Assembly (NCBI GenBank): GCA_947501445.1
Contig: CANMVS010000003.1
Coordinates: forward strand, 475,740 to 539,739
Reading direction: 5' to 3'
From: an uncultured Rhizobiaceae group bacterium
Lineage (GTDB): Bacteria; Pseudomonadota; Alphaproteobacteria; Rhizobiales; Rhizobiaceae
Length of the DNA stretch: 64,000 nucleotides
Below the pieces are notes generated by a model, which made no database searches, was not told where the DNA came from, and saw only the letters and a list, made by a program, of their open reading frames with translations. The position numbers were made by a program, and so were the translations under genes. This document shows, in pieces, positions 52,051 to 60,360 of this stretch (position 1 is the stretch's first letter; the number at the start of each line of letters is the position of its first letter).

Positions 52051-53223
52051 ATGCACATTGATTTGAAATCCGATGGTGAACTGGAGATGCTGACCGCCCT
52101 TCGACAGGACCTTCATGCGCACCCGGAACTGGGATTTGAAGAAGAAAGAACCAGCCAGTGCGTTGCGGATATTCTGTCGGAAGCCGGTATCGCAGTCCAT
52201 CGCGGATTGGGACAGACCGGTGTCGTTGGCACGCTTGTCAACGGCGAAGGGGCTGGCGCAATAGGTTTGCGGGCGGATATGGATGCGCTGGCAATGCCTG
52301 AAACGGCCGAACGGCCCTATAAATCGACCGTTGATGGAAAGATGCACGCCTGCGGGCACGACGGTCATACGGTTCTTTTGCTGGGTGCAGCGCGCTATCT
52401 GGCAAAAACACGTAATTTTTCCGGCACAGTCCATTTTATCTTTCAGCCGGCAGAAGAAGGACGCGGCGGTGCAAAGCGAATGGTTGATGAAGGGCTTTTC
52501 ACACGCTTTCCCTGTGACATGGTCTATGGGCTTCATAATATGCCGGGGCTTGATACAGATGAAATGGCTGTCGTTAACGGACCGCAACTGGCCAGTTCCG
52601 ACTCGTGGAAGGTGACCTTGCGCGGTATTGGAACCCATGGTGCCAAACCGCATCTTGGCCGCGATGCCATTGCCGCCTGTGGCCACTTCCTTGCGTCATT
52701 GCAGACAATAGCGGGCCGCATTATCGATCCGTTGCAGCCAGCGGTCGTCAGTGCCTGCAGCGTCCAGGCCGGTGATCCCAAGGCGCTCAACGTCATTCCC
52801 GATCACGTGGAAATTGGCGGCACAGCACGCGCTTATTCACCGCATGTGCGAAACCAGCTTGAAGTCGAAATCGGTCGATTGGCAAAAGGTATTGCTACAA
52901 TGTTCGATATTGAAGCTGAATACAGCTACATCAGGCGCATTCCGCCAGTGATCAATCATCCCGATGCAGCGTCCAATGCACTGGCTGCAGCACGGTCTGT
53001 ATGTGCCAAGGGTGTTCGCACCAATTTTCCACCTTCGACGGCGGGGGATGATTTTGCTTTTTTTGCTGATGATATTCCAGGCGCCTACGTGTGGCTTGGC
53101 AATGGGCCTGCTGTCGACGGTGCGCTGCATCACAATACAGCCTATGATTTTAATGATGCGGCGATACCGACGGGAGTGAGTTTTTGGGCGCGTCTGGTTG
53201 AGCAGCAGCTGTCCGGCAACTGA
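52051..53223 (+). CDS. M20 family amidohydrolase (hippurate hydrolase/N-acyl amino acid amidohydrolase type)
   Basis: A 390-residue M20D-type amidohydrolase. Metal ligands lie in 'MHACGHDGHT' (Cys and His), 'QPAEEGRGG' (Glu), 'YGLHNMPG' (His) and 'LHHNTAYDFND' (His). The dimerisation domain contains 'IGTHGAKPHLGRDAI'. It removes acyl groups from N-acyl amino acids or opens similar amides. AAAGG lies before ATG 52051. It could use products of the neighbouring catabolic operon, but nothing proves this. Confidence 0.88.
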   Translation: MHIDLKSDGELEMLTALRQDLHAHPELGFEEERTSQCVADILSEAGIAVHRGLGQTGVVGTLVNGEGAGAIGLRADMDALAMPETAERPYKSTVDGKMHACGHDGHTVLLLGAARYLAKTRNFSGTVHFIFQPAEEGRGGAKRMVDEGLFTRFPCDMVYGLHNMPGLDTDEMAVVNGPQLASSDSWKVTLRGIGTHGAKPHLGRDAIAACGHFLASLQTIAGRIIDPLQPAVVSACSVQAGDPKALNVIPDHVEIGGTARAYSPHVRNQLEVEIGRLAKGIATMFDIEAEYSYIRRIPPVINHPDAASNALAAARSVCAKGVRTNFPPSTAGDDFAFFADDIPGAYVWLGNGPAVDGALHHNTAYDFNDAAIPTGVSFWARLVEQQLSGN

Positions 53224-53350
53224 TCTGATACGGGCTCGCCGATCCAATACATCCCCTCGCTGATAGCTGCATTGGGCCTGTTGTAGTTGGATGCCATTGG
53301 TTCCACAGGTCACGCATGACTGCGTACCGCCAGGCGCAATCGACTGGTTC

Positions 53351-53391
53351 ATTGTATCATAGATATTATCTATCAACCCAATCGATACAAT
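53351..53391. promoter_or_regulatory. Nested dyads upstream of the DUF465 gene
   Basis: Outer arms ATTGTATC (53351-53358) and GATACAAT (53384-53391) are perfect complements. Inside, ATAGATATTATCTAT (53359-53373) is a 7-bp-arm palindrome. The gene begins 57 bp downstream. It looks like an operator for a MarR/GntR-type protein not encoded here. Confidence 0.45.
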
Positions 53392-53447
53392 CAATTTGAG
53401 CTATTTGCTGTTTCTTCCTATATCAGTCTCATCAAGGAGAAACGAAC

Positions 53448-53624
53448 ATGCACAACCATCTAAAAGCTCTCTACGCCCGGCACGGCATTGTCGAATCGAA
53501 AATCCACGGTGAGCTCAATCGTCCAAGGCCGGACAGCCTACAGGTTCGCGGATTGAAAAAGATGCGGCTCCACCTGAATGACCAGATCAGTCGAATGGAG
53601 CGCCGTTTCGCACTAACCAATTAA
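53448..53624 (+). CDS. DUF465 (YdcH family) small protein
   Basis: A 58-residue protein, MHNHLKALYARHGIVESKIH followed by 'GELNRPRPDSLQVRGLKKMRLHLNDQISRM'. The H-x(2)-L...H...I...E..RP.PD...L..LK..L.L.D.I..M pattern is that of DUF465/YdcH, short coiled-coil proteins that are widespread in Alphaproteobacteria and of unknown role. AAGGAG precedes the ATG. It is only 177 bp and easily missed. A second tiny gene follows 52 bp later. Confidence 0.8.
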   Translation: MHNHLKALYARHGIVESKIHGELNRPRPDSLQVRGLKKMRLHLNDQISRMERRFALTN

Positions 53625-53676
53625 CTTGAACCAGAATTCAGACTCCAACACTCCAACATGAAGAAGGAAACCCGCC

Positions 53677-53802
53677 ATGCCTATCCTCGAAATCCTCGTA
53701 TTACTCGTCGGCGGATCTGTCATCTCCTTCATGCTTTTTGGCGCCTACCGCTTCGCTAAGGAAGAAGCCGAAACGACAAAAAACACTGACCTTCGAGAAT
53801 AA
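53677..53802 (+). CDS. 41-residue single-pass membrane protein
   Basis: MPILEILVLLVGGSVISFML then FGAYRFAKEEAETTKNTDLR and a final Glu. A hydrophobic helix (about residues 3-26) is followed by a charged cytoplasmic tail. AAGGAAA lies before the ATG. No family recognised. It lies between the DUF465 gene and a good terminator at 53933, which supports a two-gene transcript. Confidence 0.55.
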   Translation: MPILEILVLLVGGSVISFMLFGAYRFAKEEAETTKNTDLRE

Positions 53803-53932
53803 GTAAACAAACAACAAGAAACAAAGAACCGTTGCGATGCGGTCCCCGCAACCGACCCATTCGCAACTGTCCCCTTCAATCCGTCCCAACCGGTTCAAGG
53901 GTCTCCATCCTGGTTCTTCATCAGGATAAAAT

Positions 53933-53976
53933 TGCGATGCGGCACCGCTCTCCCCCGCTCACTGCCGCATCGCTTT
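53933..53976 (+). terminator. Rho-independent terminator
   Basis: Perfect 11-bp stem GCGATGCGGCA (53933-53943) / TGCCGCATCGC (53962-53972) with an 18-base loop and TTTT directly after. It ends the DUF465/small membrane protein transcript. Confidence 0.75.
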
Positions 53977-54047
53977 TGTAACACAACACACAAGCTGAAA
54001 TACTCGGATGTTTTAGCCCTGCGTAATACAGTGAGCCGGTCGTCTTG

Positions 54048-54140
54048 GACCGTTTCACTTTTTGTCAGAAACGGGGCAACGGTGCCAGCCTTTGATTTCG
54101 TTGACGCATTCAGGATCGCCGGTTTTGCCGGCTATTCAAT
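54048..54140 (+). repeat. Dispersed two-hairpin palindromic repeat, copy 8 (diverged)
   Basis: Starts GACCGTTTCACTTTTTGTCA; hairpin 1 CCGTTTC/GAAACGG is intact. Hairpin 2 is diverged: CAGGATCGCCGGTTTTGCCG replaces the usual arm. Sits in the long porin leader. Confidence 0.72.
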
Positions 54141-54247
54141 GGTAACAAATCATTAATCAAGAACCGAAGATTTTATCCGTTTTGCCCAATGATGACATGA
54201 TTGGCGGACACATTGTGGCCTCCTCCAAGCAAACAGGGTGTTACAGA

Positions 54248-54865
54248 ATGAAAAACCTAATTCGCTCCACAATTGCTGCCGTTTCGGTTCTGGCATTCGC
54301 CGGGGTCTCCCAGTCAGCCGACATTATTGTTGAGGCCGATCCGGTGGTGCAACTTCAAGCGCCCAATTTCAGTTGGACCGGCATGTATGCCGGTATTCAG
54401 GGCGGTTATTTCGACACAAGCGTTGATAGTGCACCAGGCAGCCAGTCGAGCGGCAATCTGGGCGGCTACGCGGGCTACAACTACCAGATCAACAACCGGT
54501 TCGTTCTGGGTGTTGAGGGCGACTATAACAAGGCGTTTGGAACCTACGGCGGATTTGGTTACGAACTGTCGAGTTTCGGCAGTTTGAGAGGCCGTGCCGG
54601 TTATGCCATGGACCGCACAATGGTTTTTGCCACCGGTGGTCTTGCACTGATGGATTATGAGCGGTCTACGGGCGCTGGCGATCCGGGCCTGGAAACAGGC
54701 TATGCGCTTGGCGCAGGTGTCGAGCACATGTTCATGGACAATATCAGCGCCAAAGCTGAATATCTCTACATGAATTTTTCAGACACTTTTGAAGATGTTG
54801 GCGCACCTGCGGGCATTTCGACAGATATTCACAACGTACGTGTGGGTGTTGGTTACCATTTCTAG
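54248..54865 (+). CDS. Outer-membrane beta-barrel porin (Omp25/31-like)
   Basis: A 205-residue protein. Signal peptide 'MKNLIRSTIAAVSVLAFAGV', cleavage near 'SQSADI'. The barrel has the Rhizobiales 'NFSWTGMYAGIQGGYFDT' opening, 'GGYAGYNYQINNRFVLGVEGDYN', 'SLRGRAGYAMDRTMVFATGGLAL' and terminal 'VGVGYHF' with the C-terminal Phe of outer-membrane proteins. Start 54248 follows the diverged repeat; the frame from 54182 is ignored. A terminator follows at 54891. Confidence 0.92.
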   Translation: MKNLIRSTIAAVSVLAFAGVSQSADIIVEADPVVQLQAPNFSWTGMYAGIQGGYFDTSVDSAPGSQSSGNLGGYAGYNYQINNRFVLGVEGDYNKAFGTYGGFGYELSSFGSLRGRAGYAMDRTMVFATGGLALMDYERSTGAGDPGLETGYALGAGVEHMFMDNISAKAEYLYMNFSDTFEDVGAPAGISTDIHNVRVGVGYHF

Positions 54866-54890
54866 AGCAATCTGATTTTCCGATACACAT

Positions 54891-54918
54891 GGCGTCATCT
54901 GCGGATGGCGCCTTTTTT
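54891..54918 (+). terminator. Rho-independent terminator of the porin gene
   Basis: Stem GGCGTCATC (54891-54899) / GATGGCGCC (54904-54912) with one G-U pair, tetraloop TGCG, then TTTTTT (54913-54918). It lies between convergent porin and adenine deaminase genes. Confidence 0.8.
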
Positions 54919-54929
54919 GTATTCGGGGC

Positions 54930-56717
54930 CTATTCAATCTCTGCCAGTATCGGGTTTTCCAGCGGCATATCCCGCGTCACATCGGCGATACCCATGTCGG
55001 TTTGATGCGGACCGGCATTGCAGGCCAGTGTTGCGCCGAAACAGGCCTTGAAGATCAGATAGGGCGGCTCCCAGTCAATGACCTGATCCATCGCCGTGCG
55101 TATGGATGAGAAATCTGTGCTGATTTCTGCAAGTGGCGCAGGAGAAATGAGACCGGAGAGCGGTAGTGCCATCGATGCGGTGATCGTGCCATTTTTCGCG
55201 ACAGCCATGCCGCCGCCCATGGCGATAACGGCGTTGGTGGCAACGGCGAGATCGTGCGGATCGTTGCCAAAAACTGTCAGATTGTGGCTGTCGTGGGAAA
55301 CACTGGTGCAAAATGCGCCCTTCCAGTTTCCCCATCCGGTGAGGAAACCGGTCTGCGGTTTCGGCTCTGCGTGTCCGTGACGGTGAATGACACTCATCAG
55401 CGTCACGTGTTCGGGTGGCACGATATGCCCGTCGCGAACAATCGCTTCGACCTCTCCCCAGCGGGTAAAGCGCGGACGATCAATTGTAGCCACACGCACG
55501 CGTTTTGCATTGCTGGCGATCTGAAAATCTGCAGCACACAATACAGAACAGTGAACCGAATTGCGCAATGGATCGTCTTTGTGTGTAATCGAAGGTTGAA
55601 GCGGCTGGCCGCCCCTTGCAACGACCTGACCATTGGCAATGACCTGATCGGCTGCAAAATATTCCAAATCGTCAAACATCACCAGATCGGCCCGATTGCC
55701 GGCAGCAATGAGCCCGAGATCGCGCCGGGAAAGGCGAATTGCGGCATTGATTGTTGCAGCGCGCACCGCCCAGGATGCGGGCATTCCATAACGCACGAGA
55801 CGGCGCACCACGTCGTCAAGACCGCCTTTGTTGTGCAATTCATCGGGAAATATGTCGTCGGTACAAACGGTTACCGTCGGCGGCAGATGACCCAGCTTGT
55901 TTAACGCCGCCACTATCTGCGGCAAAAGATGGTCATGGGAACCACGCAATTCGATGGTGAGGCCAGCACGTAATTTTTCAAGAAAATCATCCGCCGAAGT
56001 CAACTCATGGTCTGAAGAGATGCCTGCAGCCATAAAGGCGGCCAGATCGCTGCCTGCCAATCCGCGGGCATGGCCGCACACGGGCTTGCCACTGGCAAGG
56101 CCGGCCTGAACGACTTCCGTGATGCGGGGCTTGCGATCAATGACGCCGCGCATGTTCATGACTTCAGCAATACCACCGATTGCGTCATGTTTCAGCATGC
56201 TCGCCATTGCACTGCCGTCAAAATCAGCACCGGAACGCTCAAGGCCGGGCGCTGCCGGGACACAGGAAGGCGCCAGTACAATCACCCTTTGGTCAAGATG
56301 AGCCGTTGCTTCAACCGCCCAATCGACACCAATTTTACCGTGAACATTTCCGAATTCATGCGGATCCCAGACCAGTGTGGTCACGCCGCGCGGCAGCGTA
56401 GCATCGCAATAGGCCGCTGGCGTGACCATTGAACTTTCAACATGCATATGGGTATCAATGAGGCCCGGCGTAATGATCCTGCCTGAAGCATCGATGTGCG
56501 CGGCGGCATCATTGCGGGACCCTGCCGCGTGAACACTGGCAATCATGGGGCCAGTAAGGCCGATATCGGCGGCGCGTATTTCACCGGTGATAACATCAAG
56601 GATTTTTCCACCGGTTATCAGATAATCAAAGCGTAGATCACCGCGTGCAGCCGCGACCGCGCGATCGCGAAGACCACGTTCATTCAGATCATCGGGTTCG
56701 GGCAATCGCGTCGTCAT
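54930..56717 (-). CDS. ade: Adenine deaminase
   Basis: A 595-residue Ade-type adenine deaminase. The metal motif 'LIDTHMHVESSMVTP' (His90, His92, Glu94) is followed by 'GVTTLVWDPHEFGNVHG', hallmark of this family, then 'VCGHARGLAG' and 'CTDDIFPDELHNKGG'. It converts adenine to hypoxanthine and ammonia. Its ATG overlaps the nucleoside hydrolase stop, so adenine released from nucleosides is used at once. Last gene of the LacI-controlled operon. Confidence 0.92.
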   Translation of the reverse strand: MTTRLPEPDDLNERGLRDRAVAAARGDLRFDYLITGGKILDVITGEIRAADIGLTGPMIASVHAAGSRNDAAAHIDASGRIITPGLIDTHMHVESSMVTPAAYCDATLPRGVTTLVWDPHEFGNVHGKIGVDWAVEATAHLDQRVIVLAPSCVPAAPGLERSGADFDGSAMASMLKHDAIGGIAEVMNMRGVIDRKPRITEVVQAGLASGKPVCGHARGLAGSDLAAFMAAGISSDHELTSADDFLEKLRAGLTIELRGSHDHLLPQIVAALNKLGHLPPTVTVCTDDIFPDELHNKGGLDDVVRRLVRYGMPASWAVRAATINAAIRLSRRDLGLIAAGNRADLVMFDDLEYFAADQVIANGQVVARGGQPLQPSITHKDDPLRNSVHCSVLCAADFQIASNAKRVRVATIDRPRFTRWGEVEAIVRDGHIVPPEHVTLMSVIHRHGHAEPKPQTGFLTGWGNWKGAFCTSVSHDSHNLTVFGNDPHDLAVATNAVIAMGGGMAVAKNGTITASMALPLSGLISPAPLAEISTDFSSIRTAMDQVIDWEPPYLIFKACFGATLACNAGPHQTDMGIADVTRDMPLENPILAEIE

Positions 56718-57655
56718 TGGGAAGCCTTCATCAGAGCACGCAGAGCCATTGCGCGAATTTTACCTGCATGCGCAGATACACCGATCTGGATTGCAGAAGA
56801 AGCGGCGCCTTCGGATAAATGGTCTATATTCGTCTGTCCCCGGGTCGGGTTTTGTGTGCAATCGACATTGATGGCGACCGATGAAAAAGTCACGGTCTGC
56901 TCATCTGCAACACAGGCGGCCGCAACCGGATCATACAGTGCCATGGAAGGCCGGCCCCGCGATATGCCAATATCTATATAGCCTCCAAACAGGTCGTGAA
57001 GCAGGGCAGCGTTTGGCCCATCCGACTGTCTGAGTTCATCAAGATCAAGCGGTGTCACGGTTACCTGACGGCAGCAGTCAAGATCAACCATTCGAAAAGG
57101 GATACCGGCGTCGCATACGACAGCCAGTGCTTCGGGGTCAGCAAAGGCATTGAATTCGGCAAATGCGGTGTGATTGCCCCGCCCGGCACCACCGCCCATC
57201 CAGGTTATGCGCTCGATTTTTACCAGCAGATCGGGCCGGGCATGACAAAGCCGGGCAATGTTGGTCAGCGGGCCCAAGGCGAGAAGCTGCCGATTTTCAT
57301 CGTTGCCTTCCAACCAACTGACCAGCCCGTCAAGAGCGCTCGAACGTATGGGTAAAGGCGCTGATTCCGATAGGCGGCGCGACAATGTTGGTATGCCCTG
57401 TTCGCCAAGTACATTGGTTGCGGTTATCACATCTCCGCACAGCGCAGCGGCTGCACCGGAGTGGATTGGGAACCGCCAGTTGAACGTATCGGCCATATTT
57501 GCAGCATTGCTTTGGACTTTTTCCAGTGGCGCGTTGCCAAACACCAGTGAACAGCCTGCGATAGCAAGATCTGCACGCGGGGCTGCCTGTGTGACGATCA
57601 TGATCGCCAGCATGTCATCAAACCCCATATCCGTGTCGATCCACAGCGAAGACAT
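56714..57655 (-). CDS. Inosine/uridine-preferring nucleoside hydrolase
   Basis: A 313-residue nucleoside hydrolase. The calcium/ribose motif 'WIDTDMGFDDMLAIMI' (Asp7, Asp9, Asp13, Asp14) replaces the canonical DTDPGxDD with a Met. 'ALGPLTNIA' and 'RITWMGGG' are typical. It splits purine nucleosides into base and ribose. The gene starts 3 bp after the ATPase gene and overlaps the adenine deaminase, giving an adenosine-to-hypoxanthine route. A pyrimidine preference cannot be excluded. Confidence 0.9.
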   Translation of the reverse strand: MSSLWIDTDMGFDDMLAIMIVTQAAPRADLAIAGCSLVFGNAPLEKVQSNAANMADTFNWRFPIHSGAAAALCGDVITATNVLGEQGIPTLSRRLSESAPLPIRSSALDGLVSWLEGNDENRQLLALGPLTNIARLCHARPDLLVKIERITWMGGGAGRGNHTAFAEFNAFADPEALAVVCDAGIPFRMVDLDCCRQVTVTPLDLDELRQSDGPNAALLHDLFGGYIDIGISRGRPSMALYDPVAAACVADEQTVTFSSVAINVDCTQNPTRGQTNIDHLSEGAASSAIQIGVSAHAGKIRAMALRALMKASQ

Positions 57656-57658
57656 GGC

Positions 57659-58687
57659 TCAGTCCACCTGTTGCAGGATGGCCGCGCGTGCAACCGGCAG
57701 ATCAAAATTAACCCGTTGGCCGGGTTGGTAAATCGTCTGCGTTGCATCTACCTCGGCGTTGATGGGGCCCAGTTCAGACCTGAGAAGATATTCTCGCGTA
57801 CCACCGGCAAAGGAACTGCCGATGATCTCACCTTCAAACTGACCTTCACCCATTTTTACCATGCCCGGGCGCCATGCGAGCCCTGACGGGTGTCCCTCAA
57901 TCGGATCGCCCAGTGTCGCCAGGCCCTGTTCAGTTGCCAACTGGCCGTTTTTAACGGCAAAAATATTCTCAAACCCAACAAAATCGGCGACAAAACGTGT
58001 GGTAGGCCGGTTGTAGATATCCTCCGGTGTGCCAATTTGCTCTATGAGGCCGCCATTCATCACCACGATCTGATCGGCCAGCGACATGGCTTCGCCCTGA
58101 TCGTGCGTCACGAAGATCATTGTCAATCCGGTTTCGCGCTGCACGCGCTGTAGCTCCGTTCTCATTTCAAGCCGCAAGCGGGCGTCCAGATTGGACAGGG
58201 GCTCGTCGAGCAAAAGTAGTTTCGGGTTCATCACCAGTGAACGCGCCAGCGCCACACGCTGCTGTTGCCCGCCAGATAATTCTGCCGGTTTGCGGTCGAC
58301 AAATTCTGTCAGACCAACAGTTGCGAGGCCCTCTTCAACCTGTTGTTTCAGCTTGCCTGCTTCCAGCCTTTTCAAACGCAGGCCAAAAGCCACATTTTCA
58401 AATACGCTCAAATGCGGAAACAGCGCATAGGACTGAAACACCAGACCGACCTGACGCCGGTTGGCGGCGACGCGGGTGATATCCGTGCCATCAAGTGTGA
58501 TGGTTCCCGACATTGGCCGCATCAGCCCGGCAATTGCACGCATGGTTGTGCTCTTGCCGCAACCTGACGGTCCCAGAAAAGCAATCAGTTCGCCTTTTTT
58601 GATCGAAAGATTGAGATTGTCGACGGCAACGGATTTGCCGTAGGCCAGCGTTAGTGCGTTGAGTGAGAGGAAACTGTCTTCAGACAT
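57659..58687 (-). CDS. ABC transporter ATP-binding protein (PotA-like, TOBE domain)
   Basis: A 342-residue ATPase. Walker A 'LGPSGCGKSTTMRAIAGL', signature 'LSGGQQQRVALARSLVMNP', Walker B 'LLLLDEPLSNLDARLR', H-loop 'VTHDQGEAMSLAD'. A C-terminal TOBE region ('GLAWRPGMVKMGEGQFEG') is like PotA/FbpC. ATG 58687 overlaps the permease stop by 8 bp; the longer frame to 58792 is antisense-like and dropped. Works with the two permeases and the binding protein. Confidence 0.92.
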   Translation of the reverse strand: MSEDSFLSLNALTLAYGKSVAVDNLNLSIKKGELIAFLGPSGCGKSTTMRAIAGLMRPMSGTITLDGTDITRVAANRRQVGLVFQSYALFPHLSVFENVAFGLRLKRLEAGKLKQQVEEGLATVGLTEFVDRKPAELSGGQQQRVALARSLVMNPKLLLLDEPLSNLDARLRLEMRTELQRVQRETGLTMIFVTHDQGEAMSLADQIVVMNGGLIEQIGTPEDIYNRPTTRFVADFVGFENIFAVKNGQLATEQGLATLGDPIEGHPSGLAWRPGMVKMGEGQFEGEIIGSSFAGGTREYLLRSELGPINAEVDATQTIYQPGQRVNFDLPVARAAILQQVD

Positions 58688-59459
58688 AGCGAGAAAATCC
58701 CAAAAAACGTTCAGCGATGAATACAATCGCGATCGACATGAAGGCGAGCAGAGCTGCCAGCGCCGCCACCGAAGGATCATAGGTAATCTCAAGATACCAG
58801 ATCATGTCGATGGGCAGCGTGCGTACACCGGGGCCGGACAGGAAAAGTGAAACAGGAACCTGATTGAAACTTGTAACGAACCCCAAAATAAAGGCAGCCA
58901 GAATACCACCGCGAATATTGGGCAGTACAACACGGAAAAATGCGCCCACACGGGACGATCCAAGCAGGACGGCGGCTTCCTCGATATCACTGCGCAGATT
59001 TTCAAGAGAGGCCGATACAACACGCACCGCATAGGGCAGAACCAGCGCCGTATGGGCAATGAAAAGGGCCAGGACAATATCCACATCGAGTGGAATGACC
59101 AGGTAGCGCAACAGCGCCAGCCCGACAATGATGCCTGGCACAATGATGGGTGCCGAAACAATGGTGCGCAGCGTTTCACCAAAGGGCAGACGGTAGCGCG
59201 CGATAGCATAGGAAATTGGGACACCCAGCAAGAGTGCGGCAAGTGTGCCAAAGATCGCCAGTGCCATGGACAGACCGAAACTCTCGCGGAAGCTTTCGAT
59301 TTCAAAAACCTTGAATACCCATCGCAGCGACAGGCCCTGTGGTGGGAAGGCCAGCGATTCCCCGGCAGACAGTGCTGCAGCAACTATGATCAAAAAAGGT
59401 CCGATCAAAAACAGCAGAACCAGCGTCAGAACGCCATAGGATAATAGCCGGGCGGTCAT
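58680..59459 (-). CDS. ABC transporter permease (PotC-like)
   Basis: A 259-residue membrane protein with six segments; EAA loop 'LRSDIEEAAVLLGSSRVGAFFRVVLP'. It resembles the second permease of polyamine/iron-type importers. Overlaps the first permease gene by 4 bp and the ATPase gene by 8 bp. Confidence 0.9.
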   Translation of the reverse strand: MTARLLSYGVLTLVLLFLIGPFLIIVAAALSAGESLAFPPQGLSLRWVFKVFEIESFRESFGLSMALAIFGTLAALLLGVPISYAIARYRLPFGETLRTIVSAPIIVPGIIVGLALLRYLVIPLDVDIVLALFIAHTALVLPYAVRVVSASLENLRSDIEEAAVLLGSSRVGAFFRVVLPNIRGGILAAFILGFVTSFNQVPVSLFLSGPGVRTLPIDMIWYLEITYDPSVAALAALLAFMSIAIVFIAERFLGFSRYV

Positions 59460-60283
59460 CGTCTGCGCCTCGCGGTTGCCAAACGCTTGAGCAGCAGATT
59501 GGCGGAAAAACTCATGACCATCAGGATCATGGCGATAATGCTTGCCGAGGCAAAATCATTGGCAACGGTGACCCTTTGATAAAGCAGCGTTTCCAGCATG
59601 AGAACCTTTGATCCGCCCAGAATGGCGGGTGTGATGAAAGCCGTGAGTGAACCGGTGAAGACAAGTGTGCCGCCAATAACCAGACCTTCGCGGGTCAGCG
59701 GCAAAATGACTTTCCAAAATACCTGAAACCAGTTCGCACCCAGAACACGCGCGGCGGGAACCGCATCCTTCGGCATATTTTCCAGCGCACTGGTCAGTGA
59801 AACGATCATCAGCGGCAGGAACAACTGCAACAGGCCGATAAAAACCGCAGTTTCAGTGAACAAAAACCGCACCGGTTCATCCGACAGGCCAAGGAAGGTG
59901 AGTGCGCGGTTGACGATGCCTGTACGGCCCAAAATGACAATCCACGCATAGGTCCGGGCCACTGGAGATATCATCAGCGGCAATATGACCAGTCCGATCA
60001 TGCGACCGCGAGCCGTGGCGGGCAGGGTGACGATAGAGTAGGCAGTTGCATAGCCGATAACGGCGGCCACAGCCGTGACCAGTGCACCCAACTTCAGCGT
60101 GCGCAAAAATACCGCCCGATTACGTTCGCTGGCAAAAAATTCATAATAGGGTGTGAGTGTCCATCCCTCACTCGTGCGGAAACCTTCTGACAGTAAAATG
60201 CCAACAGGCAGCAGGAAAACCAGGGCGGCAAACAGCACGCCCGGAAGAACCAGTGCCAGGCCCTCTGCCCTGTTTTGAAACAT
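59456..60283 (-). CDS. ABC transporter permease (PotB-like)
   Basis: A 275-residue permease. The EAA loop is 'ENMPKDAVPAARVLGANWFQVFWKVILP'. ATG 60283 follows GGAG at seven bases; the longer frame to 60310 lacks a site. Together with the PotC-like subunit it forms the channel. It starts 77 bp after the binding-protein stop. Confidence 0.9.
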   Translation of the reverse strand: MFQNRAEGLALVLPGVLFAALVFLLPVGILLSEGFRTSEGWTLTPYYEFFASERNRAVFLRTLKLGALVTAVAAVIGYATAYSIVTLPATARGRMIGLVILPLMISPVARTYAWIVILGRTGIVNRALTFLGLSDEPVRFLFTETAVFIGLLQLFLPLMIVSLTSALENMPKDAVPAARVLGANWFQVFWKVILPLTREGLVIGGTLVFTGSLTAFITPAILGGSKVLMLETLLYQRVTVANDFASASIIAMILMVMSFSANLLLKRLATARRRR

Positions 60284-60360
60284 CAGTAATCTCCGCTTCA
60301 ATACGGGCACTGCGCAATAGAATATGCAGTGCCCGTCGGATCATCGTGGAAAGAGAACGG

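Larger units (their letters stand above)
53803..54247. other. Intergenic region with terminator, repeat copy 8 and porin promoter
   Basis: This 445-bp gap contains a Rho-independent terminator (53933-53976), repeat copy 8 (54048-54140) and the leader of the porin gene. No other coding frame with a ribosome site was found. Confidence 0.65.
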
